This document shows positions 8,128-16,487 of a DNA stretch of 64,000 bases, in pieces. The stretch's first letter is position 1, and each line of letters starts with the position of its first letter. A program made the translations under genes and the position numbers. Source of the stretch: Terriglobia bacterium (GTDB lineage: Bacteria > Acidobacteriota > Polarisedimenticolia > Polarisedimenticolales > JAIQFR01); the NCBI GenBank assembly GCA_020073205.1, contig JAIQFR010000002.1, forward strand, positions 1-64,000, read 5' to 3'. The notes beneath the pieces were generated by a model that was given only the letters and a program-made list of their open reading frames with translations, made no database searches and was not told where the DNA came from.

Positions 8128-9645
8128 CTAATCGGCCAGCTTCCCGCCCGGCCGTCGGCCGTACTCCCCCGCGAGTCGCGCGAGCCGCTCCGCCGGCGCC
8201 TCCTCGAACGAGCCGGCCGCGGCGCGCCACGTCCAGTTGTCCTCGGGACGGCCCGGCGTGTTCATCCTCGCCTCGGTCCCGAGCCCCAGCACGTCCTGCA
8301 TCGGGATCACCGCGAGGCGGGCCGCCGATCCGTAGGCGGCGCGGATCATGTCCCACTCGATGCTCCCCTCGCGCGTGCCGACGCATTCCACGACGACGCG
8401 CCGCAGCCCCTCGTCGAGGCTGTCGAACCACCCTCTCGTGGTGTCGTTGTCGTGGGTGCCGGTGTACACCACGGAGTCCTCGGGATTCCTGGCCGGCAGG
8501 TGTTCGTTGTCCGAGCCGTCGAAAGCGAACTGGAGCACCCTCATCCCGGGCAGACCCAGCGCCAGGCGCAGCTCGTGCACGTCCGGAGTGATGAGCCCCA
8601 GGTCCTCGGCGACCATCGGAAGCTTGCCGAGCGCCGACCCGATCGCGTCGAACAGCGCGCGGCCCGGACCGGGGATCCACCTCCCCTTGACCGCCGTCGG
8701 CTCCTCGGCGGGGATCGCCCAGTAAGCCGCGAACGCTCGGAAGTGGTCGAGGCGGATCAGGTCGGCGAGGCGCAAGTTGGAGCGCATCCTTTCGACCCAC
8801 CACGCGTAGCCGTCCTCCGCCAGGCGGTCCCAGCGGTACAGCGGGTTCCCCCACAGCTGCCCGGTCTCGCTGAAGTAGTCCGGCGGAACACCGGCGACGG
8901 AGACCGGCAGCCCGTCCGGCCCGAGGTCGAAGAACCTCGGGTTCGCCCAGACGTCGGCGCTGTCGTGGGCGACGTAGATCGGGAGGTCGCCCATGACCTG
9001 GATGCCGCGCCGGTTGGCCTCCGACTTGATCCGGTGCCATTGCCGGAAGAACAGGAACTGGAGGAACTCCTGGTACGCGATCTCGTCCGCGAGATCGCAG
9101 CGCGCGCGCCGCAGCGCGCCGGCGGAGCGCTTCCTCAGGTCGTACGGCCACTCGGTCCACGGCCGGCCCCGGTGCCGCATTCGGAGCGCCATGAACAACG
9201 CCCAGTCCTCGAGCCATCCCGCCTGGTCGGGGCTGCCGCGAAACGCCTCGAGGTCCCGCCGGAGCTCCGCCGACCCCCGCCGCCGGAATTGGCGCCACGC
9301 GCCCTTCAGCAGCGACGCCTTGTAAGGCAGCGCCCGAACGAATGCCGTGTGCCCGTCCGGAAACCCCGGAGCGCTCTCGAGCGCGGCGGGATCGAGGAGT
9401 CCCTCGTCCACCAGCCGCTCCGGGGAGACGAGCCACGGATTGCCCGCGAACGTCGAGAGCCCCACGTACGGCGAGTGCGACGGCCCGATGGCGCAGAGCG
9501 GGAGCACTTGCCAGACCGATTGCCCCGCGGCCGAGATCCAGGACAGGAACGCGTCGGCCCCAGGACCCAGGTCTCCGACCCCCCACCTTCCCGGGAGGGA
9601 GGTCGGGTGAAGGAGGACGCCGGCCCGGCGCGTGGCGCCGGTCAT
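8128..9645 (-). CDS. malQ: 4-alpha-glucanotransferase (amylomaltase)
   Basis: A 505-aa GH77 enzyme that transfers alpha-1,4-glucan chains in cytoplasmic maltodextrin metabolism. Family signatures seen: RAGVLLHPTSLPGRWGVGDLG at the start, WQVLPL, RWGN-like LWGNPLYRWD, RLDHFRAF (nucleophile Asp), VAEDLG (acid/base Glu) and YTGTHDNDTTRGW (third Asp). Length matches bacterial MalQ of about 500 aa. ATG 9645 overlaps the upstream stop by 4 nt (ATGA), which fixes this start although the frame is open further. It is coupled to a kinase-like gene. With the GH13 amylase it makes a starch or glycogen breakdown set. Confidence 0.95.
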   Translation of the reverse strand: MTGATRRAGVLLHPTSLPGRWGVGDLGPGADAFLSWISAAGQSVWQVLPLCAIGPSHSPYVGLSTFAGNPWLVSPERLVDEGLLDPAALESAPGFPDGHTAFVRALPYKASLLKGAWRQFRRRGSAELRRDLEAFRGSPDQAGWLEDWALFMALRMRHRGRPWTEWPYDLRKRSAGALRRARCDLADEIAYQEFLQFLFFRQWHRIKSEANRRGIQVMGDLPIYVAHDSADVWANPRFFDLGPDGLPVSVAGVPPDYFSETGQLWGNPLYRWDRLAEDGYAWWVERMRSNLRLADLIRLDHFRAFAAYWAIPAEEPTAVKGRWIPGPGRALFDAIGSALGKLPMVAEDLGLITPDVHELRLALGLPGMRVLQFAFDGSDNEHLPARNPEDSVVYTGTHDNDTTRGWFDSLDEGLRRVVVECVGTREGSIEWDMIRAAYGSAARLAVIPMQDVLGLGTEARMNTPGRPEDNWTWRAAAGSFEEAPAERLARLAGEYGRRPGGKLAD

Positions 9646-10316
9646 CGCGGCGCTTTGGCGGCCGACGGCCGGCTCGCCTCCCCGGGCGCCTCCGCCCACA
9701 GACCTCCCGTCGATTCCATCCAGTCGGCGACGCGCGTCGCCGCACCGGGAACGTCGGAATCGGAGACGTCCAGATCCAAGCGCGGCAGCGCGGACTCGTC
9801 GGCGAGGCGGCGAAACAGCTCCTGCTCCTCGAGGAACCGGCCGAGGTCGGCGTACTGCGCCGGGTTTCCGGAGACCTCGAGCCGCGCCGCGCGGGCCGCT
9901 TCGAAGGAGGCGGGAGAGCGCGTGCAGAGGACCAGGCGGAACCCGAGGGGTATCAGGCGATCCTCGAGCCACCGGAAATCGTAGCCCTTCCCGCGGGCCA
10001 TGAGCTGGTGGGCGCGCGTCGAAAGGTGGAACCGGTCCACGATCCAGGAGTAGTAGCGCTGCAGCTCGAACAGCCGCGCCCAGGTCCGGTAGGTTTCGAG
10101 GGCCATCGCCTCTTCGTGCGGCTCGAAGTTGACCAGGCCCCGGCCCCACGGGAAGTTCGTGAACGCGCACCACTCCGCGGAGACGAGGGGCGAATGGTAG
10201 CGGTACTTACGGGGCCCGACGATCCTCGGGTGCTCGTTGAGGGCGAACGCGATCTCCGTCTTCAGGGTGAGGCGGGTGCCTTCCAGGATGATCTTGGGGC
10301 AGAGCTTGGGGCCCAT
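9642..10316 (-). CDS. P-loop kinase-like protein (dTMP-kinase fold)
   Basis: A 224-aa protein from MGPKLCPK; the frame upstream is arginine-rich shadow. The N-terminus KIILEGTRLTLKTEIAFAL looks like a thymidylate-kinase-type P-loop, but the Gly before Lys-Thr is Leu, so Walker A is degenerate (GxxxxLKT). WIVDRFHLS near residue 103 matches the DRY/DRF motif of nucleoside-monophosphate kinases, and FRLVLCTRSP resembles the following beta-strand. Substrate is unknown. Its stop overlaps the malQ start. A nucleoside- or sugar-kinase role is possible, but loss of activity is also possible. Confidence 0.55.
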   Translation of the reverse strand: MGPKLCPKIILEGTRLTLKTEIAFALNEHPRIVGPRKYRYHSPLVSAEWCAFTNFPWGRGLVNFEPHEEAMALETYRTWARLFELQRYYSWIVDRFHLSTRAHQLMARGKGYDFRWLEDRLIPLGFRLVLCTRSPASFEAARAARLEVSGNPAQYADLGRFLEEQELFRRLADESALPRLDLDVSDSDVPGAATRVADWMESTGGLWAEAPGEASRPSAAKAPR

Positions 10317-10387
10317 GCGGGTCTCCGGCCGCAAAGCATAGAGCAATTCGGCCGCCGGCTGCACCCACGATGGCCGCGACCCCGAGG

Positions 10388-10666
10388 CTAGCGGCGAGCG
10401 AATCTCAGGAAGACACGCCAGCTTCCGCCATCGAGCCCTTCGGGAAGTTGCTGGCCGTCGGGGATCAGCAGGATCAGCACGCGGCCTGAGGGGGGATCGG
10501 GAGCCGTCTCCCCGTGGCGTCGCTCGGGCTGGGAGCCGGGTCGATCCCCGCCCCGCCGGCGTGGGGCCCTCACGCCGAGCACCCGCGCCTCGATCGAGCC
10601 CGCGGCCACGGCCACCTTGGCCGCCGGCGAGCCGACCGGGGGCGTGCTTCCCACCCGGATGTCCAC
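10388..10666 (-). CDS. Possible small hypothetical protein downstream of csrA
   Basis: A 92-aa frame with GTG start at 10666. GGGAGGT lies 5 nt upstream of that GTG, which makes this start better than the upstream ATG at 10690. The protein reads VDIRVGSTPPVGSPAAKVAV, has a charged Arg/Gly/Pro middle and ends in SGRVLILLIPDG and WRVFLRF, which look like real beta-strands. No family is recognised. It lies 66 nt after csrA on the same strand. The Arg-rich middle leaves real doubt that it is expressed. Confidence 0.4.
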   Translation of the reverse strand: MDIRVGSTPPVGSPAAKVAVAAGSIEARVLGVRAPRRRGGDRPGSQPERRHGETAPDPPSGRVLILLIPDGQQLPEGLDGGSWRVFLRFARR

Positions 10667-10731
10667 GCGCCACCTCCCGACCTCAAGCATCGGCAGGATC
10701 GAGGGGGACTTGAGCGCCGGAGAGGAGCGCG

Positions 10732-10938
10732 CTACCGATTCCCTTCCGAGGTCGCGTTCTCCATCGCCGCCTGATTGCTCCGCGCGATCTCCCGGTGGAT
10801 CTCATCGCGGTAGATCGACACGTCGGGCGGGGCCTCGAATCCCAATCGGACGACGCCGTGCGACAGCTCGAGCACGGTGATGCGGATCGTGTTGCCGAGG
10901 ACGACACTCGCTCCGATCTTCCGGGTGAGAACGAGCAT
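10732..10938 (-). CDS. csrA: CsrA RNA-binding translational regulator
   Basis: A 68-aa protein with the full CsrA fold: MLVLTRKIGASVVLGNTIRITVLELSHGVVRLGFEAPPDVSIYRDEI. Dimeric CsrA binds ANGGA in RNA hairpin loops and blocks ribosome binding. It lies downstream of fliW on the same strand, the classic flagellar arrangement in which FliW sequesters CsrA and flagellin sequesters FliW. A flagellin leader hairpin with an AAGGAC loop is present in this window at 61024-61047, a clear candidate target. An AGGAGG site 5 nt before the ATG is strong. Confidence 0.96.
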   Translation of the reverse strand: MLVLTRKIGASVVLGNTIRITVLELSHGVVRLGFEAPPDVSIYRDEIHREIARSNQAAMENATSEGNR

Positions 10939-11010
10939 CGGGACCTCCTGTCCCCGGGACCCCGCTCCGGGATCCCTCTTCCCGCCGCTCCGCGGCGGGG
11001 ATCCGAGAAG
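10939..11010 (-). promoter_or_regulatory. csrA leader with GGA-rich hairpins
   Basis: The 72-nt gap between fliW and csrA contains, on the transcribed strand, a perfect 8-bp hairpin (10981-10999) with loop GGA. It also has several further GGA motifs, including ACAGGAGG overlapping the ribosome-binding site. ACAGGA matches the CsrA recognition core. This would fit CsrA autoregulation of its own translation, which is inference. Confidence 0.45.
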
Positions 11011-11424
11011 TTACGCGCTCCTGCCAACGGGAGCGCGCAGCGGATAGGACTTGTCGTCCAGGATCACCTGCATCGCACGCTGTCGTCGCACGTTGACCAC
11101 CAGCGGGGCGCGGAGGTTCGCCACGGGGCCTCCGGGCTCGAGGGTCGTCACCGCCAGCAGCAGAACCGGATCGCCGGTCGAGAGGTCCAGCGCCTCCTGC
11201 ACCCGCCCGCCCAGCTCCGGCCGGTAGTTCTCGTCCGCGAGACGCGGGTCGGTGACGGGGAGCGCGAACCCCTCGATGTCGAGGCAGCGCAGGATCCTCA
11301 CCGTCGACCCGTTCCTCTCGAGGAGCTCGAAGCGGCGGGCGCGGGGGACGCCGATGATCCCCTCCTCGAAGCAGATCGTGGCGTCGGCGGTGCCGAAGAC
11401 CGTGGACTCGCTCATCGTCGTCAC
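11011..11424 (-). CDS. fliW: Flagellar assembly factor FliW
   Basis: A 137-aa protein with the FliW pattern: FEEGIIGVPRARRFELLE, a DIEGFALPVTDPR segment and C-terminal LRAPLVVNVRRQRAMQVILDD. FliW binds CsrA allosterically and relieves repression of flagellin translation. Free flagellin in turn binds FliW. The GTG start at 11424 overlaps the flgL stop (GTGA); an ATG three codons later is possible. It is placed flgK-flgL-fliW-csrA as in many bacteria. Confidence 0.95.
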   Translation of the reverse strand: MTTMSESTVFGTADATICFEEGIIGVPRARRFELLERNGSTVRILRCLDIEGFALPVTDPRLADENYRPELGGRVQEALDLSTGDPVLLLAVTTLEPGGPVANLRAPLVVNVRRQRAMQVILDDKSYPLRAPVGRSA

Positions 11425-12293
11425 CCCAGGTAGTCGAAGAGGGACACCCCGAGCACGCGCCCGGCGGCGGCGGACAGCGCCGACCGGTTGGTATCGGCCG
11501 CCTGCAGGCTCACCGCGACCGTGGCCAGGTCCGCGTCCTCGATCTCGCCGATGCGCTCGAGGAGGCGGGTGGACTCGTCCCCGTGGCGGCTGATCACGGA
11601 GTCGATCCGCTCGAGCCGCATCCCGACCTCCCCTTCCACGCTCGTGACGCGGCTGATGTCGTCGCGGAGGGTCGCGACGGACGCCGCGGCGTCCTGGGTG
11701 CGCCCGTCGCGCAGGGCCTGGGCGAGATCGGCGAGGTGGGCGAACATGTCGCCGCCGGCGAGGAACAGCTGGCGGCCGGCGACCGTCGCGCCGACCTGCT
11801 CGTTCGTGTCGAGGGGGGCCTGGACCTCGGCGTCGTCTCCGGAGTAGGTCCCGTCCTGGGCGAAAGGCAGGGTGAGGGTCGAGGTGCCCGCGAACAGGTA
11901 CCTCCCGCCCTGGTTGGTGTTGGCCAGGGACAGCAGCTCCGCTCGTAGGCCGTCGATCTTCGTCGCTCGGGCGTCGTTCCCCCCCTGGCTCACCCCCGAC
12001 GCCCCGGCCATCGCCTCGGCCCGGGCCGACGAGAGGACCGAGACGACCTCGCCGAGGGCGGAGTCGACCGCCGTGAGGTCGGTCCGCGCGGCCTGAGCCG
12101 AGCGGTCGAACCCCTGGATCTGCACCACGCGCCCCCGAAGGAGGAGGGAAGTATGGGCGCCGGCGGGATCGTCCGAGGCGTTGCGCACCCGCTTGCCGTC
12201 GGACATCTGGTCGAGGGAGTGCGACGTCGACTCGCGCGCGGCCTCGAGCCCGATGAGAAAACGCTGGTAGAAGCTCTGGTCGCCGACCCGCAT
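11421..12293 (-). CDS. flgL: Flagellar hook-filament junction protein FlgL
   Basis: A 290-aa protein with flagellin-like termini: N-terminal QSFYQRFLIGLEAARESTSHSLDQMSDGKRVRNASDDPAG and C-terminal ADTNRSALSAAAGRVLGVSLFDYL. FlgL (HAP3) links FlgK to the filament and is exported by the flagellar type III system. Length is typical. It begins 10 nt after flgK and is coupled to fliW by GTGA. Confidence 0.95.
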   Translation of the reverse strand: MRVGDQSFYQRFLIGLEAARESTSHSLDQMSDGKRVRNASDDPAGAHTSLLLRGRVVQIQGFDRSAQAARTDLTAVDSALGEVVSVLSSARAEAMAGASGVSQGGNDARATKIDGLRAELLSLANTNQGGRYLFAGTSTLTLPFAQDGTYSGDDAEVQAPLDTNEQVGATVAGRQLFLAGGDMFAHLADLAQALRDGRTQDAAASVATLRDDISRVTSVEGEVGMRLERIDSVISRHGDESTRLLERIGEIEDADLATVAVSLQAADTNRSALSAAAGRVLGVSLFDYLG

Positions 12294-12303
12294 GGCACGC
12301 CTC

Positions 12304-13698
12304 CTACGGCTGCACGAGGCTGAGGGCGGTCTGGGTCACCAAGTCGATGATCTCGATGAACTTCGCCGCCGCTTCGAACGAGCGCTGGTTCTGTATCAGG
12401 TTCGTCGCCTCCTCGTCGAGCGACACCCCCGATACGCTGTCCTGCTGCTGGGTGAGACCGTCCACGAGGCTCTGGGACACGCCGTGCGAGACGTCCGTCT
12501 GGCTGATGTCGTCGCCGAGGCGCGTGAGGGAGTCGGCCAGGAATTCCGCCGGGCTCTTCCCCCCGAGCGTCGCCGAGGCCTGGTCGGGAAGCCCGGCGAT
12601 CGATGCCGCCACGGAGCCGTCTCCGGGAGCACCCGACGCGGACACCGCGAGCAGCGAGGGATTCTGCAGGAGGTTCGGGTTCACCGCGATGAACCCCGCG
12701 GCTCCCGCCGCGGCCGGTGGATTCGGAACGAACAGCGGCCCGCCGGGGTTTCCGCTCCCGTCCCTGGCCCCCGACGTGAGCGCGTTGGCTCGCTGCGTCA
12801 AGTCGGTGGCGAGGTCGTTCAACATGCCTTCGCTTCTCGTGATCGAATCGTCGCGGAGGCTCAGGAGGGCGCCGAGCCTCCCGCCGCGGAGCCGCGACGT
12901 GACGTCGCTGCCATCGCCGCCCGCGGCCACGGCCAGCATCCCGTCGGCGCGCCGCGTGGTCTCGAGCGGGAGCGCGTTGTCGCCCGTCACCAGGGTCACC
13001 CCGGCCGGCAGCTCGAAGCTCACCCGGCCGTCCGTCCCCGTGACGGAGACGCCCCCCGTCAGCTCGGAGAGCTTCTGCAGGACCAGCGTCCGCTGGTCGC
13101 GAGGCGTCGACGCGACGCTCCCCCCGCCCTCGTCCTCGACGATCTGCCGATTCAGCGAGGCGAGCTCCGAAGCGAGCGTGTTGACCTGCTTCACCATCTC
13201 GTCGGTCGCCGTGTCCTCCTGACGGCGCTGGGCCTCGAGCCTGCCGTACGCGTCGCCGATCGACCGGGCCAGCATGTCGGCCGCCGAGACCGCGCCGCGC
13301 CGGGCCCCCGCGTCCTCGGGCTGGGCCGCGAGCTGGGTGAATTCGCTCGAGAAGGCCGACAGGGCCGATGCGACCCCATCGCCGTCCAGCGTCCCGAAGA
13401 CCGATTGGATGTCCTGGAGGCCGCGCAGCTGCTCGTCGGACTCCCCGAGCCCCCCCTGCTCTCGCTCCAGGCTGAACGCCACGAACTGGTCCTGCATCCG
13501 GCTGATCCGGGCGACGTCGACGCCCTGGTCGAGCCATCCTCCCGGAACCTCCACCGGCATGCCGGGGCTGAGCTCGAGCCGCCGCCTCGCGTAGCCGGGG
13601 GTCGATGCGTTCGCGATGTTGTCCCCCGCGACCTGCAGACCGAGGCGGGACGCGTTCATCAGGCGCCGGCCGATGTCGAAGTAGCTGAAGAGGTTCAT
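12304..13698 (-). CDS. flgK: Flagellar hook-associated protein FlgK
   Basis: A 464-aa HAP1 protein. The N-terminus MNLFSYFDIGRRLMNASRLG carries the rod/hook-family signature GDNIANASTPGYARRR. The C-terminus SGVSLDEEATNLIQNQRSFEAAAKFIEIIDLVTQTAL is the conserved FlgK/FlgE-type helix pair. The start at 13698 overlaps the flgN stop (ATGA); the longer upstream frame is flgN shadow. It forms the junction between hook and filament; FlgN is its export chaperone. Confidence 0.96.
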   Translation of the reverse strand: MNLFSYFDIGRRLMNASRLGLQVAGDNIANASTPGYARRRLELSPGMPVEVPGGWLDQGVDVARISRMQDQFVAFSLEREQGGLGESDEQLRGLQDIQSVFGTLDGDGVASALSAFSSEFTQLAAQPEDAGARRGAVSAADMLARSIGDAYGRLEAQRRQEDTATDEMVKQVNTLASELASLNRQIVEDEGGGSVASTPRDQRTLVLQKLSELTGGVSVTGTDGRVSFELPAGVTLVTGDNALPLETTRRADGMLAVAAGGDGSDVTSRLRGGRLGALLSLRDDSITRSEGMLNDLATDLTQRANALTSGARDGSGNPGGPLFVPNPPAAAGAAGFIAVNPNLLQNPSLLAVSASGAPGDGSVAASIAGLPDQASATLGGKSPAEFLADSLTRLGDDISQTDVSHGVSQSLVDGLTQQQDSVSGVSLDEEATNLIQNQRSFEAAAKFIEIIDLVTQTALSLVQP

Positions 13699-14150
13699 GC
13701 GCGTTGCCTCAGCCGCATGCCCTGCGGCGCGAATTCCTTTGCGCGGCCCGTCGGGAGGTAGCTCTCCCCCGCTGCGGCGGAAGCGAGGGACAGGAGGCAC
13801 CGCCTCAGCGTGACCATCCTCTCGAGCACCCCGCACGATATCGCCGACGAGCGAGCGAGACGCGCCACCGTCGCCCTCAGCGCGCCGCGCGCCGCCGTGA
13901 GGCGCGGGTCCTCCGGAGCGCCGTCGGCCGCCGCTTGGTGCCGCCTCAGCTCCTCGACGAGCACCTTGAATTCCGCGGCAAGCGCTTCCAGCCGGGCCCG
14001 GCTGGTCTCGATCGATTCCGCATCGCCGCGGAGCAGCGCGCCGCGGACCGATTCCGTCAGCCGGTCGGCCTCGAGGAGGCGCTCTTCGAGCCCCGAGATG
14101 AGGCGCGCCCGCGTCGTCGCGGCGTCGTCAGGATTTGTCGGGAATTCCAT
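13695..14150 (-). CDS. flgN: FlgN-like export chaperone
   Basis: A 151-aa mostly helical protein from MEFPTNPDD. It has long amphipathic helices (LISGLEERLLEADRLTESVRGALL, LEALAAEFKVLVEELRRHQ, GVLERMVTLRRCLLSL), the coiled-coil profile of FlgN. Position directly before flgK and after flgM is diagnostic. FlgN binds FlgK and FlgL for export. The start lies 23 nt inside the flgM 3' end. Sequence identity to known FlgN is low, so the call leans on context. Confidence 0.78.
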   Translation of the reverse strand: MEFPTNPDDAATTRARLISGLEERLLEADRLTESVRGALLRGDAESIETSRARLEALAAEFKVLVEELRRHQAAADGAPEDPRLTAARGALRATVARLARSSAISCGVLERMVTLRRCLLSLASAAAGESYLPTGRAKEFAPQGMRLRQRA

Positions 14151-14427
14151 CCTCGAACTCCAGGATGGCGCGGGCGAGCCGGCGCGGGTCCACTTGGTAC
14201 GTTCCCGCATCGAGAGCCCTGCGCAGCGTGTCGACCTTGTCCTGGCGAACCGCGGGAAGACCGCCCGAGGCCTCCGCGAGGGCGGCCACTTGCCGTGCCT
14301 CCGCGGACAGCTCGACCCGGTCTTGGTTCCCGGCCCTGGACGCCTCCGGTTTGCGGACGCGGTGCGAGTCCACGGGCCGTTCCAGCCTCCGCGCTCCCCC
14401 CGAACCGTCCGCTCCGTTGATCTTCAT
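14128..14427 (-). CDS. flgM: Anti-sigma28 factor FlgM
   Basis: A 99-aa protein with an unstructured N-terminus and the FlgM C-terminal signature RVELSAEARQVAALAE followed by VRQDKVDTLRRALDAGTYQVDPRRLARAILEFE. FlgM holds FliA (sigma28) inactive until it is exported through the completed hook-basal body. FliA is encoded in the same block at 21211-22005. A 57-nt gap separates it from flgJ upstream. Confidence 0.92.
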   Translation of the reverse strand: MKINGADGSGGARRLERPVDSHRVRKPEASRAGNQDRVELSAEARQVAALAEASGGLPAVRQDKVDTLRRALDAGTYQVDPRRLARAILEFEDGIPDKS

Positions 14428-14484
14428 CGTCGTCCTGCGCCACGTCGCCCGCCCCAGCGCGAGCGCGTGCTCTCTTCGGCTTCC

Positions 14485-15369
14485 TCAATTCTCATCGGCC
14501 TGCCCCCGCAGGACTTGAGCGCGAAGAGAGCCCGGGGCCGCCACGGCGGGGTCCACCTTCTGCCCCTCCCGGGCGGCCTCGAAATGCAGATGAGGGCCGG
14601 TCGAGCGTCCGGTGCTGCCGACCTCCCCCAGAAGCGTTCCCCGACCTACTTTCTGGCCCTCCCGGACCTCGGCCCCCGAAAGGTGGGCGTAGCGCGTCGT
14701 CCAGCCCAAGTCGTGCCGCACGACCACCTCTAGACCGTAACCTCCGCCGCGGGTCACCGAAACGACCTCCCCCGGCGCGACGGCGAGGACTGGAGTGCCC
14801 ACCGGTGCGGGGAGGTCAACGCCCTCGTGCCATCGCGGCGAGCCGTCGAAGGGATCCCGCCTCCAACCAAACGAACTCGACACTGATGGAAAAGTATGGC
14901 GAATGTCCATCTTCCCCGAGCGATCGTGGCTCGGCTGCACGGGGGCACTCGGGGCCGGGGACGGAGCCTTCGGCCGTGGCGGAGCGGATGGAAGCCGGCC
15001 GCCCCCCGCCTCCGCGGCAGCCCCGTAGGCTTCCCTCGCCTGCGCCTCGGCGGCCTTGTTGAGGGCCTCGCTCACTTCTCGAGCGGGATCGACGCGCTCG
15101 GCGAGCTGTTCCTCGAGCATGCGAGCGATGCCGAAGGGAGACCCCTCAGCGATGCGCTCCGCGAACTGCTCCTCGAAGATCTCCTGGTAGGTGGAGGCGC
15201 CCGGTCCATCGCCGAAGAACCCGTTCTCGAGCTGCGCCTTGGACATGCTCTTGAGGAGCGTCTTCACCATCAGCGCTTCGAACGCTTCCGCCGCTTGCCG
15301 GAGGCGGACGCGCTCGCCGGCGGCCTTGACGGCCGCCGGGTCGAGCGAGACGGGAGAAGCCTTCGTCAC
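14485..15369 (-). CDS. flgJ: FlgJ rod-binding protein with M23 peptidase domain
   Basis: A 294-aa protein with GTG start overlapping the flgI stop (GTGA). Residues about 20-95 are the FlgJ rod-binding domain (AEAFEALMVKTLLKSMSK, TYQEIFEEQFAERIAEG). A Pro/Ala linker follows. The C-terminal domain is an M23/LytM metallopeptidase, HEGVDLPAPVGTPV, then RYAHLS and GPHLHFE, with the zinc and catalytic residues HxxxD and HxH in place. In enterobacteria this slot holds a glucosaminidase; here a peptidase replaces it. The protein would cap the rod and cut cross-link peptides so it can cross the wall. Confidence 0.93.
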   Translation of the reverse strand: MTKASPVSLDPAAVKAAGERVRLRQAAEAFEALMVKTLLKSMSKAQLENGFFGDGPGASTYQEIFEEQFAERIAEGSPFGIARMLEEQLAERVDPAREVSEALNKAAEAQAREAYGAAAEAGGGRLPSAPPRPKAPSPAPSAPVQPSHDRSGKMDIRHTFPSVSSSFGWRRDPFDGSPRWHEGVDLPAPVGTPVLAVAPGEVVSVTRGGGYGLEVVVRHDLGWTTRYAHLSGAEVREGQKVGRGTLLGEVGSTGRSTGPHLHFEAAREGQKVDPAVAAPGSLRAQVLRGQADEN

Positions 15370-16472
15370 AGGATCACCAGCTCCGCGTGGAGCGCTCCGG
15401 CGGCGTGCATGGCCTGGAAGATCGCGATCATGTCGCGGGCGGAGACCCCGAGCGTGTTCAGGGCCTGTACGATCTCGCCCACGCTCACGCCGTCCTCGAG
15501 GGTGATCACGCGGCTCGGTCCTTCCTCCACCGTCACCTCCTTCTGCGGCAGCACCAGGGTCTCGCCCTTCGGGGCGAACGGAGCCGGCTGCGACGCCTCG
15601 AGGTGCGTGCGAACCTCGACGGTCAGGTTTCCGTGGGCCAGCGCGACCTTGGACACCCTCACGTCGCTCCCCATCACCACCGTGCCCGTCTTCTCGTTGA
15701 TCACGACGCGGGCCGCGGCGTCGGGACGCACCTCGACGGCTTCCACCTTCGCCAGCAGGCCGACCGGGTCCGAGGCGAGGTCCGCGGGCGGATTGACGCG
15801 CACGGCCACCGGATCCTCCGCGCGGGCCAGCGGCTGGCCGAACGCGGCATTGATCGCTTCGGCCACACGGGACGCGGTGGCGAAGTCCGGCTCGTCGAGG
15901 AGCAGGCGGAAAGAGGTCGCCGCGGCGAGATCCACCGGCACCGCCCGCTCGACCGTCGCGCCCCCGGGGATCCGCCCCGCCGTGGGGTGGTTCTTTTGGG
16001 TCGTGTTGCCGCCGCCACCGCCGAGGAAGGCGCCCCCGATGGAGACCGCTCCCTGCGCCACCGCGTACGTCGCGCCGTCGGGCCCCGTGAGCGGGGTCAT
16101 GAGAAGAGTGCCGCCCTGCAGGCTCTTCGCGTCGCCGATGGACGACACCTGGATGTCGAGGACCTGGCCCGATCGGGCGAACGGCGGAAGCGCGGCGGTG
16201 ATCATCACGGCAGCCACGTTGCGAACGCGGACCGCGGCCTGCGGGACCGAGACCCCGCTCCTCCGCAGCATGTTGGCGAGGCTCTGGATCGTGAACGCGG
16301 CCTGGGTGCCGTCGCCGGTCCCCTGGAGCCCGACCACGAGCCCGTAGCCGATCAGCGGGTTCGAGCGGACTCCCTCCACGGTCACGAGGTCCTTGACCCG
16401 CACCTCGGGGGAGGCGCCGAGCGGGGCCGCGATCAGGAGCACGGCCGCGGCGAGCGGGAACCATCCACGCAT
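15366..16472 (-). CDS. flgI: Flagellar P-ring protein FlgI
   Basis: A 368-aa protein with a signal peptide (MRGWFPLAAAVLLIAAPLGA). FlgI signatures: VRVKDLVTVEGVRSNPLIGYGLVVGLQGTGD, NVAAVMITAALPPFARSGQ, VSSIGDAKSLQGGTLLMTPL, and the end ITLEDGVSVGEIVQALNTLGVSARDMIAIFQAMHAAGALHAELVIL. It forms the periplasmic P-ring around the rod with FlgA as chaperone. It follows flgH by 15 nt. Confidence 0.97.
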   Translation of the reverse strand: MRGWFPLAAAVLLIAAPLGASPEVRVKDLVTVEGVRSNPLIGYGLVVGLQGTGDGTQAAFTIQSLANMLRRSGVSVPQAAVRVRNVAAVMITAALPPFARSGQVLDIQVSSIGDAKSLQGGTLLMTPLTGPDGATYAVAQGAVSIGGAFLGGGGGNTTQKNHPTAGRIPGGATVERAVPVDLAAATSFRLLLDEPDFATASRVAEAINAAFGQPLARAEDPVAVRVNPPADLASDPVGLLAKVEAVEVRPDAAARVVINEKTGTVVMGSDVRVSKVALAHGNLTVEVRTHLEASQPAPFAPKGETLVLPQKEVTVEEGPSRVITLEDGVSVGEIVQALNTLGVSARDMIAIFQAMHAAGALHAELVIL

Positions 16473-16487
16473 GGGCGCTCCTCTTCG

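Noticed and set aside
9647-10173. Longer malQ frame starting at 10173
   Set aside because: It would overlap most of the kinase-like gene, and the conserved MalQ N-terminus begins at the ATGA-coupled start 9645.
11491-11520. TATCGGC in flgL as a possible sigma28 -10 box on the minus strand
   Set aside because: No TTTA/TTGA-like element at the 15-nt spacing.
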